A DNA stretch of 64,000 nucleotides, from NCBI RefSeq assembly GCF_019457535.1, contig NZ_CP080417.1, positions 186,001 through 250,000 on the forward strand, given 5' to 3'. The position numbers were made by a program, and so were the translations under genes. This document shows positions 16,027 through 29,469 of the stretch, piece after piece (the first letter of the stretch is position 1; every line of letters begins with the position of its first letter). Source of the stretch: Shewanella halotolerans (lineage in GTDB: Bacteria; Pseudomonadota; Gammaproteobacteria; Enterobacterales; Shewanellaceae). Below the pieces are notes generated by a model. That model searched no databases. It was not told the DNA's origin and saw only the letters and a list, made by a program, of their open reading frames with translations.

Positions 16027-16178
16027 GCGCTCCCACTGACACGGCAAACGGCGCTACTTACCAAGTGAGTAAGCAACCAAGGTCGAGTCAAGGCGATAAG
16101 CGGTTCGAGTTTTTAAGCCGGTAGTTACAGCGCGAAAGCACAGTAATTAACCACTTAAAAATCTTTTGAAAAAAGCGC

Positions 16179-16206
16179 TTGACGTCGACAGGGAGAAGCG
16201 TAGAAT
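16179..16206 (+). promoter_or_regulatory. rrn promoter P2
   Basis: TTGACG (16179-16184), a 16-bp spacer and TAGAAT (16201-16206), again with a GC-rich start region (ACGCAGCCC). The tandem P1/P2 arrangement about 180 bp apart resembles enterobacterial rrn operons. Confidence 0.8.
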
Positions 16207-16245
16207 ACGCAGCCCTAGCCCGCTGGAGTCCAGTATGAGGCAAAC

Positions 16246-16287
16246 GTTCTTTAACAAGATAAAACAAGAAATCTGTGTGGGCGCTCA
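16246..16287 (+). promoter_or_regulatory. rrn leader: boxA antitermination site and 5' processing strand
   Basis: GTTCTTTAACA (16246-16256) matches the NusB/S10 boxA sequence. Just downstream, ATCTGTGTGGGCGCTCA (16271-16287) can pair with TGAGTGTTCACACAGAT at 18020-18036, counting G-U pairs, giving the RNase III stem that brackets 16S rRNA. Confidence 0.8.
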
Positions 16288-16449
16288 CAGGTATTGAGTT
16301 AATCGAAAACGATTTAAATCTCAATGCAACGATGAGTGTTCATAGCAATATGTACAAACATATGGATGATTCTTCCGAGTCATTTATATGAATCAGAATT
16401 CATTGAGTCGATTCTTTACTCTTTATTGAGTGAGAGTCAAAAAAACTTT

Positions 16450-17994
<1,545 letters not shown>

Positions 17995-18274
17995 CCTATA
18001 CGATTGAATTGATATTTGTTGAGTGTTCACACAGATAACTTGTTCTTGTTAGAGCGAGTGGCACGTCCGAGCGACGATGCTTGTTCTTTAAAAATTTGGA
18101 AAGCTGATAGTGTTAATGTGAAAGGGATGGCGATTTATCGCTGTTTGTAGCATTAGCGCGAAAAATAATTGAGTTCTCAAAACACACTTTAATCAAGTGA
18201 CTTGAGTATTCTTTTGGCGAAAGTAGAAACCGTTAGTTGCGATGCGACTCAGATGAAACTCATTTGGGTTGTAT
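17995..18274 (+). other. 16S-23S internal transcribed spacer without tRNA
   Basis: 280 bp with no cloverleaf. Near the start is the 3' arm of the 16S processing stem (18020-18036). A second boxA-like TTGTTCTTTAAA lies at 18081-18092. CATTTGGGTTGTATGGTTAAG (18261-18281) is complementary to the sequence around 21159-21177 and forms the 23S processing stem. Confidence 0.88.
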
Positions 18275-21167
<2,893 letters not shown>

Positions 21168-21299
21168 ACAACCCAAAAGGGTTTTACTGCAAAGTAAGTA
21201 ATGGTTTACGAAAATCAAAAGAATACAAAAGTACTTGATTGAAGTCCGAACTCAAATTGACTCTTAAATAAAGAGTACAGCTTTCCGAATTTCCAAATT

Positions 21300-21418
21300 T
21301 GTCTGGAAACCATAGCATTGTGGTCCCACCTGATCCCATCCCGAACTCAGAAGTGAAACGCAATCGCGCCGATGGTAGTGTGGGGTCTCCCCATGTGAGA
21401 GTAGGTCATTTCCAGGCG
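21300..21418 (+). rRNA. rrf: 5S ribosomal RNA
   Basis: About 118 nt. The terminal helix is TGTCTGGAAA with TTTCCAGGC. Conserved internal sequences are GGTCCCACCTGATCCCATCC, CCGAACTCAGAAGTGAAACG and GATGGTAGTGTGGGGTCTCC. Ends estimated to within 2 bases. Confidence 0.95.
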
Positions 21419-21453
21419 CCTAATTTAGTATCCCGCGTAAGCGTGTTACTAAA

Positions 21454-21530
21454 GGAGCGGTAGTTCAGTTGGTTAGAATACCGGCCTGTCACGCCGGGGG
21501 TCGCGGGTTCGAGTCCCGTCCGCTCCGCCA
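21454..21530 (+). tRNA. tRNA-Asp (GTC)
   Basis: 77 nt with an encoded CCA end. Acceptor stem GGAGCGG / CCGCTCC; D-arm with AGTTCAGTTGGTTAGAAT; anticodon GTC at 21488-21490 in CCTGTCACG; T-arm GCGGGTTCGAGTCCCGT. It sits 35 bp after 5S as a distal gene of the rrn operon. Confidence 0.97.
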
Positions 21531-21541
21531 ACATCAAGATG

Positions 21542-21573
21542 AAAGCCTCTGCAGTAATGCAGAGGCTTTTTTC
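21542..21573 (+). terminator. rrn operon terminator
   Basis: AAAGCCTCTGCA / TGCAGAGGCTTT, a 12-bp stem with loop GTAA followed by TTTTCG and TTTTT. It lies 11 bp after tRNA-Asp. Confidence 0.95.
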
Positions 21574-21683
21574 GTTTTTGGCTTTCGAAAAACTCAAACA
21601 CTTTTCGACTTACGCTTATCGAATTGCTTGCCTGGTTACCCGTTAAAAATCTTACTTATTAGGGCTGATTCACAGCTAGTCGC

Positions 21684-22190
21684 CTATCTGCATTTCTCGC
21701 TTGTGATGGTGGCCGAGATCGCTGGTCCGCCGCTGCCATCTGCCTTTTGCGGAGTATATTGATATTTGAGCTCTTCGAAGTTAAGGGTGATGTTCTCGGT
21801 GAGGCGATCTTCTCCGCCTGAGCCGCCGGTAGACAGGCTGGAGACCCATACGTCACGTAATTCGATCACTATATACTCCAGGGGCGTGCCACCCGCCTTG
21901 CGCACCGTCAGTGTCGCTCTAGGGTATTGCATGTGGCTCATCTGGTTCATGAGGAGCTGGGGTGAGGCGCTATCCACATACTTGGTCACACTAATATCTT
22001 GAATGCAGGTGCGTCGCATGTCGCTGCTTGCCCCCCAAGACCAGGCGAGTACATCGATCTCGTTGCGGTGCTGCGCGTCCAGGCTCTCGCCATCGACGCC
22101 ATCTATCTTGAGAAACATATCCGTAGCCGCGTTCAGCGACAAGGAGCTGAGCGCTAATAGGCCCATGGCCGCGAGTTTATACATAATCAT
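21684..22190 (-). CDS. Hcp-fold protein with Sec signal peptide
   Basis: 168 aa. Residues 1-22 form a signal peptide (MIMYKLAAMGLLALSSLSLNAA, cleavage near AA-T). The rest looks like the Hcp/T6SS_HCP family: DMFLKIDGVDGESLD at the mature N-terminus, EIDVLAWSWGASS, LLMNQMSHMQYPRATLTVRKAGG, YIVIELRDVWVSSLSTGG, and a C-terminal LTENITLNFEELKYQYTPQKADGS. Canonical Hcp ring proteins of type VI secretion have no Sec signal. No other T6SS gene is in the window. The exact start is ambiguous: ATG at 22190 or 22184, AGG being 4 or 10 bp upstream. Periplasmic or secreted role unknown. Confidence 0.85.
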   Translation of the reverse strand: MIMYKLAAMGLLALSSLSLNAATDMFLKIDGVDGESLDAQHRNEIDVLAWSWGASSDMRRTCIQDISVTKYVDSASPQLLMNQMSHMQYPRATLTVRKAGGTPLEYIVIELRDVWVSSLSTGGSGGEDRLTENITLNFEELKYQYTPQKADGSGGPAISATITSEKCR

Positions 22191-22401
22191 TCTACCTATT
22201 GCCGAATTGGGTTAATTATTTATTGAGTCTAGTTTGCATTTAGAAATGGGTTCGTTTTTGCTTAGAACTAAAGAATCTGTAAACACCGCATAACGCCCAG
22301 TAGCATGAATATCGAGCGAGCCGCAAGATTGTCTATTGCTATTCCACGCGGCCTTACCTACCTTATGGCCAAGTGAAATGGCTTAGTTTCAAAGGATGGA
22401 T

Positions 22402-23676
22402 ATGAAAATAGAAATGATCTGCACCGGTGAAGAGGTGTTGTCCGGACAGATAGTCGATACCAATGCGGCATGGGCGGCAAATGCCTTGATGGACCACGGC
22501 ATAGAGATGCAGCAGCGGATCACGGTAGGCGATAGATTGGACGATCTGGTCGAGGTGTTTCGCCAGCGTAGCGAGCACGCCGATGTCATCCTGGTCAATG
22601 GCGGGCTCGGCCCGACCAGCGATGATATGTCTTCCGAGGCGATGGCCATTGCCAAGGGCGAGCCTCTGGTCGAGTGCACCCTGTGGCGGGAGCGTATTCA
22701 AGAGTGGTTTACCCGTAACGGTCGACACATGCCAGAGAGCAATCTCAAACAGGCGATGTTACCCGCTTCGGCCATCATGGTGGACAATCCTGTGGGCACG
22801 GCCTGTGGTTTTCGCGTCAAACTCAATAGTGCCTGGCTCTTCTTTACTCCCGGTGTGCCTTTCGAGTTTAAGAAGATGGTGACCGACCAGTTCATTCCTT
22901 TTGTGGAGCAGATCGCCGATAGCCATGTCGAAGTCGAGGTGCAGAAGCTGCTGACCATAGGTCAGGGGGAATCGGCACTGGCCGATAAGCTAGAGGGTAT
23001 GCCTTTACCGGATGGCCTGACCCTGGGCTATCGCTCCTTCATGCCCTATATCGAGATTAAGTTGTTTGCCCGAGGGGAAGCAGCCATTGGCGAATTAGAC
23101 AGGGTGAAGGGCGAGGTGCTTGCTCGTCTAGGCGATGCGGTCGTCGGCCACAACGTTACCTCGCTGGCACAGGTGATCCACAACGGGCTGCTGGCTTCGG
23201 GTAAGCGTTTAAGTATTGCCGAGTCCTGTACCGGCGGCATGATCGCCAACAATCTAGTGGCCTTTGCCGGCAGCTCCAATTACCTGGATCAGGGGCTGGT
23301 GACTTATAGCAACGAGTCTAAGGTGCGCGTATTGGGGGTTAAGCCTGCGACCCTGGATGACCATGGGGCAGTCTCTATTACCACGGTTGAGGAGATGGCC
23401 AAGGGGGCAAGAAGCCTGCTGGACAGCGACTATGCCCTGGCGACCAGTGGCATTGCCGGACCCGATGGTGGCAGCGAGGCAAAGCCGGTTGGCACTGTGG
23501 CGATCGCCTTGGCGACTCGGCAAGGTGTCTATAGCCAGATGCTTAAGTTCCCGGCGCGTTCCCGCGAGTTGGTGCGGCAACTGAGCACGGCCGTTGCCTT
23601 GGATATGCTAAGGCGTGAGTTGCAGGAGTCGCCAGTTCTGGTGGACTATTCCTCTTATCCGCGATTTGCAAGATAG
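22402..23676 (+). CDS. cinA: CinA-like protein (nicotinamide-nucleotide amidase type)
   Basis: Full-length CinA architecture: an N-terminal MoCF-like domain (about 1-170; TGEEVLSGQIVDTNAAWAA, NGGLGPTSDDM) and a C-terminal pyridine-nucleotide deamidase domain (about 260-415; SIAESCTGGMIAN, YSNESKVRVLGV, SGIAGPDGGSEAKPVGTV). The C-terminal domain of this family hydrolyses NMN to nicotinate mononucleotide. I prefer ATG 22402 (424 aa) because AAAGG ends at 22395, which would leave no spacing to the in-frame ATG at 22396. Divergent from the Hcp-like gene, convergent with the DUF1439 gene. Confidence 0.93.
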   Translation: MKIEMICTGEEVLSGQIVDTNAAWAANALMDHGIEMQQRITVGDRLDDLVEVFRQRSEHADVILVNGGLGPTSDDMSSEAMAIAKGEPLVECTLWRERIQEWFTRNGRHMPESNLKQAMLPASAIMVDNPVGTACGFRVKLNSAWLFFTPGVPFEFKKMVTDQFIPFVEQIADSHVEVEVQKLLTIGQGESALADKLEGMPLPDGLTLGYRSFMPYIEIKLFARGEAAIGELDRVKGEVLARLGDAVVGHNVTSLAQVIHNGLLASGKRLSIAESCTGGMIANNLVAFAGSSNYLDQGLVTYSNESKVRVLGVKPATLDDHGAVSITTVEEMAKGARSLLDSDYALATSGIAGPDGGSEAKPVGTVAIALATRQGVYSQMLKFPARSRELVRQLSTAVALDMLRRELQESPVLVDYSSYPRFAR

Positions 23677-23683
23677 ACTAGAT

Positions 23684-23708
23684 AAGGCGCCAAGCATAAT
23701 GGCGCCTT
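23684..23708. terminator. Inverted repeat between convergent cinA and DUF1439 genes
   Basis: AAGGCGCCA (23684-23692) and TGGCGCCTT (23700-23708) form a 9-bp perfect stem with a 7-nt loop, 7 bp after the cinA stop. There is no strong U-run on either strand, so efficiency as an intrinsic terminator is doubtful, although the position between convergent genes is right. Confidence 0.55.
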
Positions 23709-23733
23709 AAATAGAGTTGATTATGTGCTGAGG

Positions 23734-24273
23734 TTAATCTTTAAAGATAAGGTTAATCTTGCCCGGAACGACCTGGATACGTTTGGTCATCTCGGCGACA
23801 AGCGCCTGATTACCCTCTTGGGTATCGAGCACATACACAGGTTGGGTCTCGAGGAAGTGGGTCATGAATCCCATGATCTGAGGACTCACCTGGCCTATGG
23901 CCTGCTCGAGATCCTTTGGGTTAGATCTCAGGTTGACCAGGGTAAGGTCCTTAAGATAGAGACTGTGCTGGTCGGCATCATACCAAGGCTTGGCTTCGAA
24001 CTCGGCCGTCATGGTGGCATTGAGCGGCATCAGCGGGTTGGCCACCTTGATAAGACTGTTAGCCGTGATCGCCATGGTGTCGGCCTTGTGGCCAAGCTTG
24101 ACCTTCACATCATTGATCTTCATCTCTATGCCAAAGAAACGATTGCCCTCTTTGACCTCGAAATGCATCTCGTCGTTCAGGTAGTTGGTGAGCTGGCGCT
24201 CGCTGATGCTGTATTGACTGACACATGCAGTCAAACTCAGCATCAGCACGCCTATTAGGGCTAGGCTTTTCAT
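23734..24273 (-). CDS. DUF1439 (YceB-like) lipoprotein
   Basis: 179 aa with a lipoprotein signal (MKSLALIGVLMLSLTAC, lipobox LTAC, acylated Cys17). The mature part matches the DUF1439/YceB pattern: YSISERQLTNYLND, a beta-rich centre (NDVKVKLGHKADTMAI), FLETQPVYVLD and a C-terminal VVPGKINLIFKD. Probably an outer- or inner-membrane-anchored periplasmic protein of unknown function, in a fold family related to lipid-binding tubes. Its ATG overlaps the ppc stop by one base, so it is probably co-translated with ppc. Confidence 0.85.
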   Translation of the reverse strand: MKSLALIGVLMLSLTACVSQYSISERQLTNYLNDEMHFEVKEGNRFFGIEMKINDVKVKLGHKADTMAITANSLIKVANPLMPLNATMTAEFEAKPWYDADQHSLYLKDLTLVNLRSNPKDLEQAIGQVSPQIMGFMTHFLETQPVYVLDTQEGNQALVAEMTKRIQVVPGKINLIFKD

Positions 24274-26909
24274 TAACCCGTGTTTCTCATGCCCGCCGCC
24301 ACGCCTGCGATGGTGAGCATCAGTGCCAACTCGACATTGCTTGATCCAGCCTGCTCCTTACGGGTACGCGCCAGGAGTTCGGCCTGGAGGAAGTTGAGCG
24401 GGTCGATATAGGGATTACGTAGCTCTACCGACTCACGATTCCATGGAGTATGCGACATCAGGGCGTCGGACTGGGTCAGCTCCAAGACCACCTTGATCCC
24501 TGTCGCCATACGGCTACGTAGGGCTTCGCCGAGATGATGTAGCTCTTGCGGCACCAGGCAGGTCTCATAGTACTTAGCCAGGTTAGGTTCGGCCTTGGCG
24601 TAGACCATCTCTAGCATGGAGATGCGTGTCTCGAAGAAGGGCCATTGCTGCTCCATCTCCCTTAACAGGGCGAGTTCGCCACGGTCGGCAGCCTGTTGCA
24701 GCGCCTCGCCGGCGCCTAGCCAAGCAGGGAGCATTAAGCGGTTTTGCGACCAGGCGAAGATCCAGGGGATCGCACGCAGGCTCTCGATACCACCATCCAC
24801 CCGACGTTTCGCGGGGCGGCTACCTAGCGGTAGCTTACCGAGCTCGACTTCAGGGGTGGCCGCGCGGAAGTAAGCGACAAAATCTGGCTCCTCACGCACT
24901 ATGGCGCGATAGGCGGTGACTGAGTCACTGGCGAGTCGCTCCATCGCCTCGCGCCACTCTGGCTTAGGTTCTGGTGGCGGCAGCAGGGTGGCCTCCATCA
25001 CGGCCGAGGTATAGAGCGCCAGGCTCTGCACTGCCAGCTTAGGCAGGCCGAACTTGAAGCGGATCATCTCGCCTTGCTCTGTCACCCTGATGCGGCCATC
25101 TACCGATCCCGGTGGCTGCGATAAGATCGCCTTGTGGGCTGGTCCGCCGCCGCGGCCTATGGTGCCACCACGGCCGTGGAACAGGGTGAGTTTGATGTCT
25201 GCCTGGTTACAGACCTTAACCAGTTTTTCCTGCGCACTGTATTGTGCCCAGGCGGCCGCCATTACGCCGGCATCTTTAGCCGAGTCTGAGTAGCCTATCA
25301 TCACCTCCTGGCTGCCTTTGCAGTAGCCGCGGTACCAGTCGATGGCGAATAGCGCCGAGATACAGCTGGCGGCGTTGTTGAGATCTTCTAAGGTCTCGAA
25401 CAGTGGCACCACCCGCATCGGATGCTGATATCCTGCCTCTTTCAATAGCAGGAGCACAGTCAATACATCCGACGGCTGGCTCGCCATGGAGATGACATAG
25501 GAGCCCAGGGCCTTAGGCGACTGGCTGGCGATCAATCTGACCGTGCCGATCACCTCGGCGACCTCGGCACTCGGTTCCCAGTTATGGGGGATCAGCGGAC
25601 GCTTGCCGCTTAGTTCCCGCAGCAGGAAGGCCTGTTTCTCATGCTCGTCCCAGTGGTCGAAGTCGCCAAGGCCCAGGTAACGGGTCAGCTCGGCGATGAC
25701 ATCGCTATGGCGCTGGGCATCCTGGCGGATATCCAGGCGCAACATATGGATACCGAAGCAGGCCAGACGACGCAGCATATCCAGCAGCAGACCATTGGCG
25801 ATCAGGCTCATGCCCGACTCGGTCAGGCTGCGATAGAGCAGGCTCAAGGGCTGTTTGAGATCATCCTCATGCCAGATAAGGCTATCGAGATCCACCTCGG
25901 GTGAATGCCCCTCGAGGCGGGCATTTAGGTAATCTATGGTGTCGCGTAGCTTCTGTCTTAGCTCCCGCAGCACCACGCGGTATGGCTCGTGGCTGTTGTC
26001 TGTGAGGGCCAGTAGTTCCTCGTTGGCCTCCTCCATCGACAGTTCGTTGACCAGCAAGACCACATCTTTGAGGTAGAGGCGCGCCGCCGTGTGACGGTTG
26101 CGATCCAATACTTCCTGGGTGACCTTGGCGGTGACGAAGGGATTGCCGTCGCGGTCGCCGCCCATCCAGCTGGAGAAGCGGATGGGTGCTATGTCGCTGG
26201 GTAGCTGCTTGCCGGTGCGCTCTTCGACCTGTTCGTTGAGCTGGCGCAGAAAGTCGGGAATGGCCTGCCAGAGTGACGCCTCTATGGTGCTCAGTCCCCA
26301 GCGGGCTTCGTCCACCGGCGTTGGGCGCTCGTGGCGTATCTCGTTGGTGTGCCAGATCTGGGCGATAAGCTGTCTGAGTCTGAGGTGATTCTGTTTCTTC
26401 TCGCGCTCGGTGAGCTGAGGGTTCTCCATGGTGGCGAGACAATCGACCACGGCGGAGTATTTCTGGATCAGGGTGCGACGCGAGATCTCGGTCGGGTGCG
26501 CCGTGAGTACCAGATCGATATCCAGCGTCTGCAGACACTCGAGCATCTTATCTTGGTCAATGCGCCCATTTAGCATGCGCCCCAGGAGTTGATCCACAGG
26601 ATCGGGCACGCAGACCAGCTCGTCACAGTTGCGGCTGATGGTATGGAACTGCTCGGCGATATTGGCTAGGTTGAGAAACTGGTTGAAGGCCTTGGCAAAT
26701 GGTACCAACTCTTCGTCGGGTAAGGCGGCCAGTAGGGTAAGCATCTGTTCCCTGGCAGTATCGTTGCCTTGGCGTGAGCTCTTGGCCAGGTGTCTGATTT
26801 GTTCAATCTTATCTAAAAAGGGCTCGTCCATGTGTGTGCGAATAGTATCGCCTAATATTTGGCCTAATGTGCCCACATTGGATCGCAGCGACGCGTACAT
26901 ATCTGTCAT
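24273..26909 (-). CDS. ppc: Phosphoenolpyruvate carboxylase
   Basis: Ppc makes oxaloacetate from PEP and bicarbonate, refilling the TCA cycle. It has 878 aa, close to E. coli. The catalytic histidine motif TAHPTEISRRT has H138. The glycine-rich active-site motif is FHGRGGTIGRGGGP, preceded by MIGYSDSAKDAG, and the C-terminus ends MRNTG, as in PEP carboxylases, where it contributes to the active or regulatory site. GGAG lies 5 bp before the ATG. It is upstream of and coupled to the DUF1439 gene. Confidence 0.97.
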   Translation of the reverse strand: MTDMYASLRSNVGTLGQILGDTIRTHMDEPFLDKIEQIRHLAKSSRQGNDTAREQMLTLLAALPDEELVPFAKAFNQFLNLANIAEQFHTISRNCDELVCVPDPVDQLLGRMLNGRIDQDKMLECLQTLDIDLVLTAHPTEISRRTLIQKYSAVVDCLATMENPQLTEREKKQNHLRLRQLIAQIWHTNEIRHERPTPVDEARWGLSTIEASLWQAIPDFLRQLNEQVEERTGKQLPSDIAPIRFSSWMGGDRDGNPFVTAKVTQEVLDRNRHTAARLYLKDVVLLVNELSMEEANEELLALTDNSHEPYRVVLRELRQKLRDTIDYLNARLEGHSPEVDLDSLIWHEDDLKQPLSLLYRSLTESGMSLIANGLLLDMLRRLACFGIHMLRLDIRQDAQRHSDVIAELTRYLGLGDFDHWDEHEKQAFLLRELSGKRPLIPHNWEPSAEVAEVIGTVRLIASQSPKALGSYVISMASQPSDVLTVLLLLKEAGYQHPMRVVPLFETLEDLNNAASCISALFAIDWYRGYCKGSQEVMIGYSDSAKDAGVMAAAWAQYSAQEKLVKVCNQADIKLTLFHGRGGTIGRGGGPAHKAILSQPPGSVDGRIRVTEQGEMIRFKFGLPKLAVQSLALYTSAVMEATLLPPPEPKPEWREAMERLASDSVTAYRAIVREEPDFVAYFRAATPEVELGKLPLGSRPAKRRVDGGIESLRAIPWIFAWSQNRLMLPAWLGAGEALQQAADRGELALLREMEQQWPFFETRISMLEMVYAKAEPNLAKYYETCLVPQELHHLGEALRSRMATGIKVVLELTQSDALMSHTPWNRESVELRNPYIDPLNFLQAELLARTRKEQAGSSNVELALMLTIAGVAAGMRNTG

Positions 26910-27026
26910 AAATGCTCCATACCCACGAGTTAATCAATCACCATACCTAGGCTATCAGGTTTAGGTCAATACGGCATATCTTCATATCGTATGCTTATGT
27001 GTTCTATATCACCTTGCATGAATTTT

Positions 27027-28187
27027 TTATGGCGCCTTTATGCAGGCGTGGTAAATCAACTGTTTTAGCAAGTCGACGGTTTTGTTTATGTAGGCGGTGT
27101 CCAGGTACTCATCTGGCTGATGTGCTTGCTCTATGCTGCCCGGTCCCCAGACTAAGGTTTGACAGCCCAGTTGTTGAATATAGGGAGCCTCGGTCGCATA
27201 GTTGACTACCTCGGGGGCCTGATTCGATAGCTGGGCGACCAGCTGTGACCATTGCGCATCTGCCTGTCCCGCGAAGGGCTGGGAGCCGGGATAGAGCTGG
27301 CTTATGCTGATGGCGCCAGGATAGCGCTGACTCAGCTCGGCGAGATATTGGGTCAGAAGTTGTTCCAAGACCTCTAACGGCAGGCCGGGGAGGGGGCGGA
27401 TATCCAGGTGCAGATCGCAGCAGCCGCAGATGCGGTTGGCCGCGTCGCCACCGTGAATATGGCCAAAGTTCATGGTGGGATAGGGCACGCTGAAGGCCTC
27501 TTCGCGGTAGTGCTCCGCCAGGTGTTGCTTCAGCTTGAGGAGCTTGCCTATCACCTGATGCATGATCTCTATGGCGTTGAGTCCCTTGGCCGGATCCGAA
27601 GAGTGACCGCTGCGTCCCGTGATGCGGATGCCCTGTGCCAGGTGTCCCTTATGCATATAGACAGGCTTTAGGCCGGTGGGCTCGCCTATGAGTGCATATT
27701 CAGGTGCGATGGCCTTAGATTGGGCGAAGGCCTTGGCGCCATTCATCGTAGTTTCTTCATCGGCGCTGGCGAGTATGTAGAGCGGGCGAATGAAATCTTG
27801 GGTCGGCATCTGGCGCACCGCCTCTATGACCAGCGCGAAGAAACCCTTCATGTCGCAGCTGCCCAGCCCATACCAGCGATTATCCTTCTCGGTAAGGGTA
27901 AAGGGATCCTGACTCCAGCGTCCCTCGTCGAAAGGAACTGTATCTGTATGTCCCGCCAGCAGCAGCCCACCGCGTCCCTGGCCGATCTTGGCCAGCAGGT
28001 TGTGTTTACCACGTGTGTCGGGGACGGCCTGCATCTGGCAGTCGAAGCCCAGATCGGTGAGCCACTGGCTCAGCAGACTCACCACACCTTGGTTACTCAT
28101 GTCGAGTTCTGCTTCCTGGGCGCTGATGGACGGGGTAGCAATTAGCTCGCGAAAGGATTGCTTGATATCGGGAAAGGTTTTCATCAT
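27027..28187 (-). CDS. argE: Acetylornithine deacetylase
   Basis: ArgE removes acetate from N-acetylornithine to give ornithine. It is an M20-family metallopeptidase of about 386 aa. Zinc-site motifs: [24 protein letters not shown], and [11 protein letters not shown] with the catalytic glutamate. [15 protein letters not shown] and [9 protein letters not shown]-type residues ([12 protein letters not shown]) mark the dimerisation-domain boundary. I prefer ATG 28187 (or 28184) over the in-frame TTG at 28196, by comparison with E. coli ArgE ([22 protein letters not shown]). Divergent from argCBFGH across an ARG-box-like pair. Confidence 0.95.
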   Translation of the reverse strand: [386 protein letters not shown]

Positions 28188-28211
28188 TTGACTCAAATCA
28201 CCAATTTTATT

Positions 28212-28250
28212 TAAAAATATCTATTCAATAATATTGCATAATTAGTTTGT
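28212..28250. promoter_or_regulatory. Tandem ARG-box-like ArgR operator
   Basis: Two degenerate 18-bp boxes (28212-28229 and 28233-28250) separated by exactly 3 bp, the classic ArgR hexamer spacing. The right half of box 1 is ATTCA (5/5) and the left half of box 2 is TGCAT (4/5); the outer halves are weaker (AAAAT and AGTTT). They sit 25-63 bp upstream of argE and about 210-250 bp upstream of argC. Arginine repression of both divergent units is inferred. Confidence 0.5.
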
Positions 28251-28460
28251 TGTGTTAGTCTATCAAACAGCTAAAACGAGTGCCATTATTAAAGGCTTAA
28301 CTTAGAGATAAAAAATGAACAATTTCTTCTTACTTTTTGCATATAAGGTTAGCTGTAATCACTTCCTGCGACGATAATCTTGTCATATTGGTATCTATAC
28401 CAGGGCTTTAGCAGTGCCCCTCTCTTTTTTACCGTTAACACAATATAGAAGTCATAAAGT

Positions 28461-29441
28461 ATGAAAAGCATAGCGATAATTGGCGCCAGTGGTTACACAG
28501 GTGCTCAGGTTACTTCACTGATCCAGGCCGATGATCAGCTTAAGATTCAAGGCCTCTATGTTTCTGAAAACAGTCTGGATAAGGGCAAAACTTTGGCTAG
28601 CCTGTATCCGGTTTACAGCCATATCGATCTTAGTCTGGCACCGCTAACAGAGCAGGCCAAGCAGACCATAGTCGATGAGGCCGATGCCGTGGTGTTGGCG
28701 ACCGACCATGGTGTGAGCCTGCACCTGGCGGCCTGGTTCTATCAGGCGGGTCTGGCGGTGTTCGACCTTTCCGGCGCCTACCGTTTTGCCGATAGCGAAC
28801 AGTATCCCAAATGGTACGGTTTCGAGCATATCTACCCAGAGGTGTTGGCCGAGGCCGTCTATGGTCTGGCGGAGTGGAACGCCGAGGCGATTGCCGCCAG
28901 CAAGATGATTGCCGTGCCTGGCTGTTATCCCACGGCCTCGCTAACAGCGTTAAAACCCCTGAAAGATCTGATGACAGACAGCCTGCCGGTGATCAACGCC
29001 GTCAGCGGTGTGACCGGCGCCGGCAGAAAGGCGCAGCTGCACACCAGCTTCTGCGAGGTGAGCCTGACGCCTTACGGTGTGCTTGGTCATAGACATCAAC
29101 CCGAGATAGCGACTCAGCTGGGGCAGCAGGTGATCTTCACCCCTCACCTGGGCAACTTTAAGCGTGGCATTCTGGCTACCATTACCGTGCAGATGAAGCC
29201 CGGGGTGAGCGAAGCCGATATTGCCAAGGCCTATGAGGTATATGAGTCGGCGCCTCTGGTGAATGTGTACCATAATCAATTTCCTAAGGTTGACGATGTG
29301 GTGCATACCCCTAACTGCCTGCTGGGATGGAAGTATGATCCCCTCAATGGCTATCTGGTGGTGGCGAGCGCTATCGACAATCTGATGAAAGGTGCGGCGA
29401 GTCAGGCGCATCAATGCATAAAGATTCATTTCAATTATTAA
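28461..29441 (+). CDS. argC: N-acetyl-gamma-glutamyl-phosphate reductase
   Basis: Third step of arginine synthesis: NADPH reduction of N-acetylglutamyl-phosphate to the semialdehyde. It has 326 aa. The NADP-binding motif is GASGYTGAQV at residues 8-17. The catalytic cysteine is C155 in AVPGCYPTAS, and GHRHQPEI with the active-site histidine follows. HLGNFKRGILATI is also typical. First gene of the argCBFGH cluster, with a leader of about 230 bp. Confidence 0.97.
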   Translation: MKSIAIIGASGYTGAQVTSLIQADDQLKIQGLYVSENSLDKGKTLASLYPVYSHIDLSLAPLTEQAKQTIVDEADAVVLATDHGVSLHLAAWFYQAGLAVFDLSGAYRFADSEQYPKWYGFEHIYPEVLAEAVYGLAEWNAEAIAASKMIAVPGCYPTASLTALKPLKDLMTDSLPVINAVSGVTGAGRKAQLHTSFCEVSLTPYGVLGHRHQPEIATQLGQQVIFTPHLGNFKRGILATITVQMKPGVSEADIAKAYEVYESAPLVNVYHNQFPKVDDVVHTPNCLLGWKYDPLNGYLVVASAIDNLMKGAASQAHQCIKIHFNY

Positions 29442-29469
29442 TATTGTCACCTGTGAGAGAGAAGTAGCT

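Noticed and set aside
21406..21597. 63-aa minus-strand ORF with RTGLEPATPGVTGRYSNQLNY
   Set aside because: This is the antisense translation of tRNA-Asp and flanks, a well-known false protein family; the tRNA explains the conservation.
25882..26538. 218-aa minus-strand ORF inside ppc
   Set aside because: It is the +1 shadow of ppc on the same strand, rich in Arg, His and Pro, with no independent start signal.
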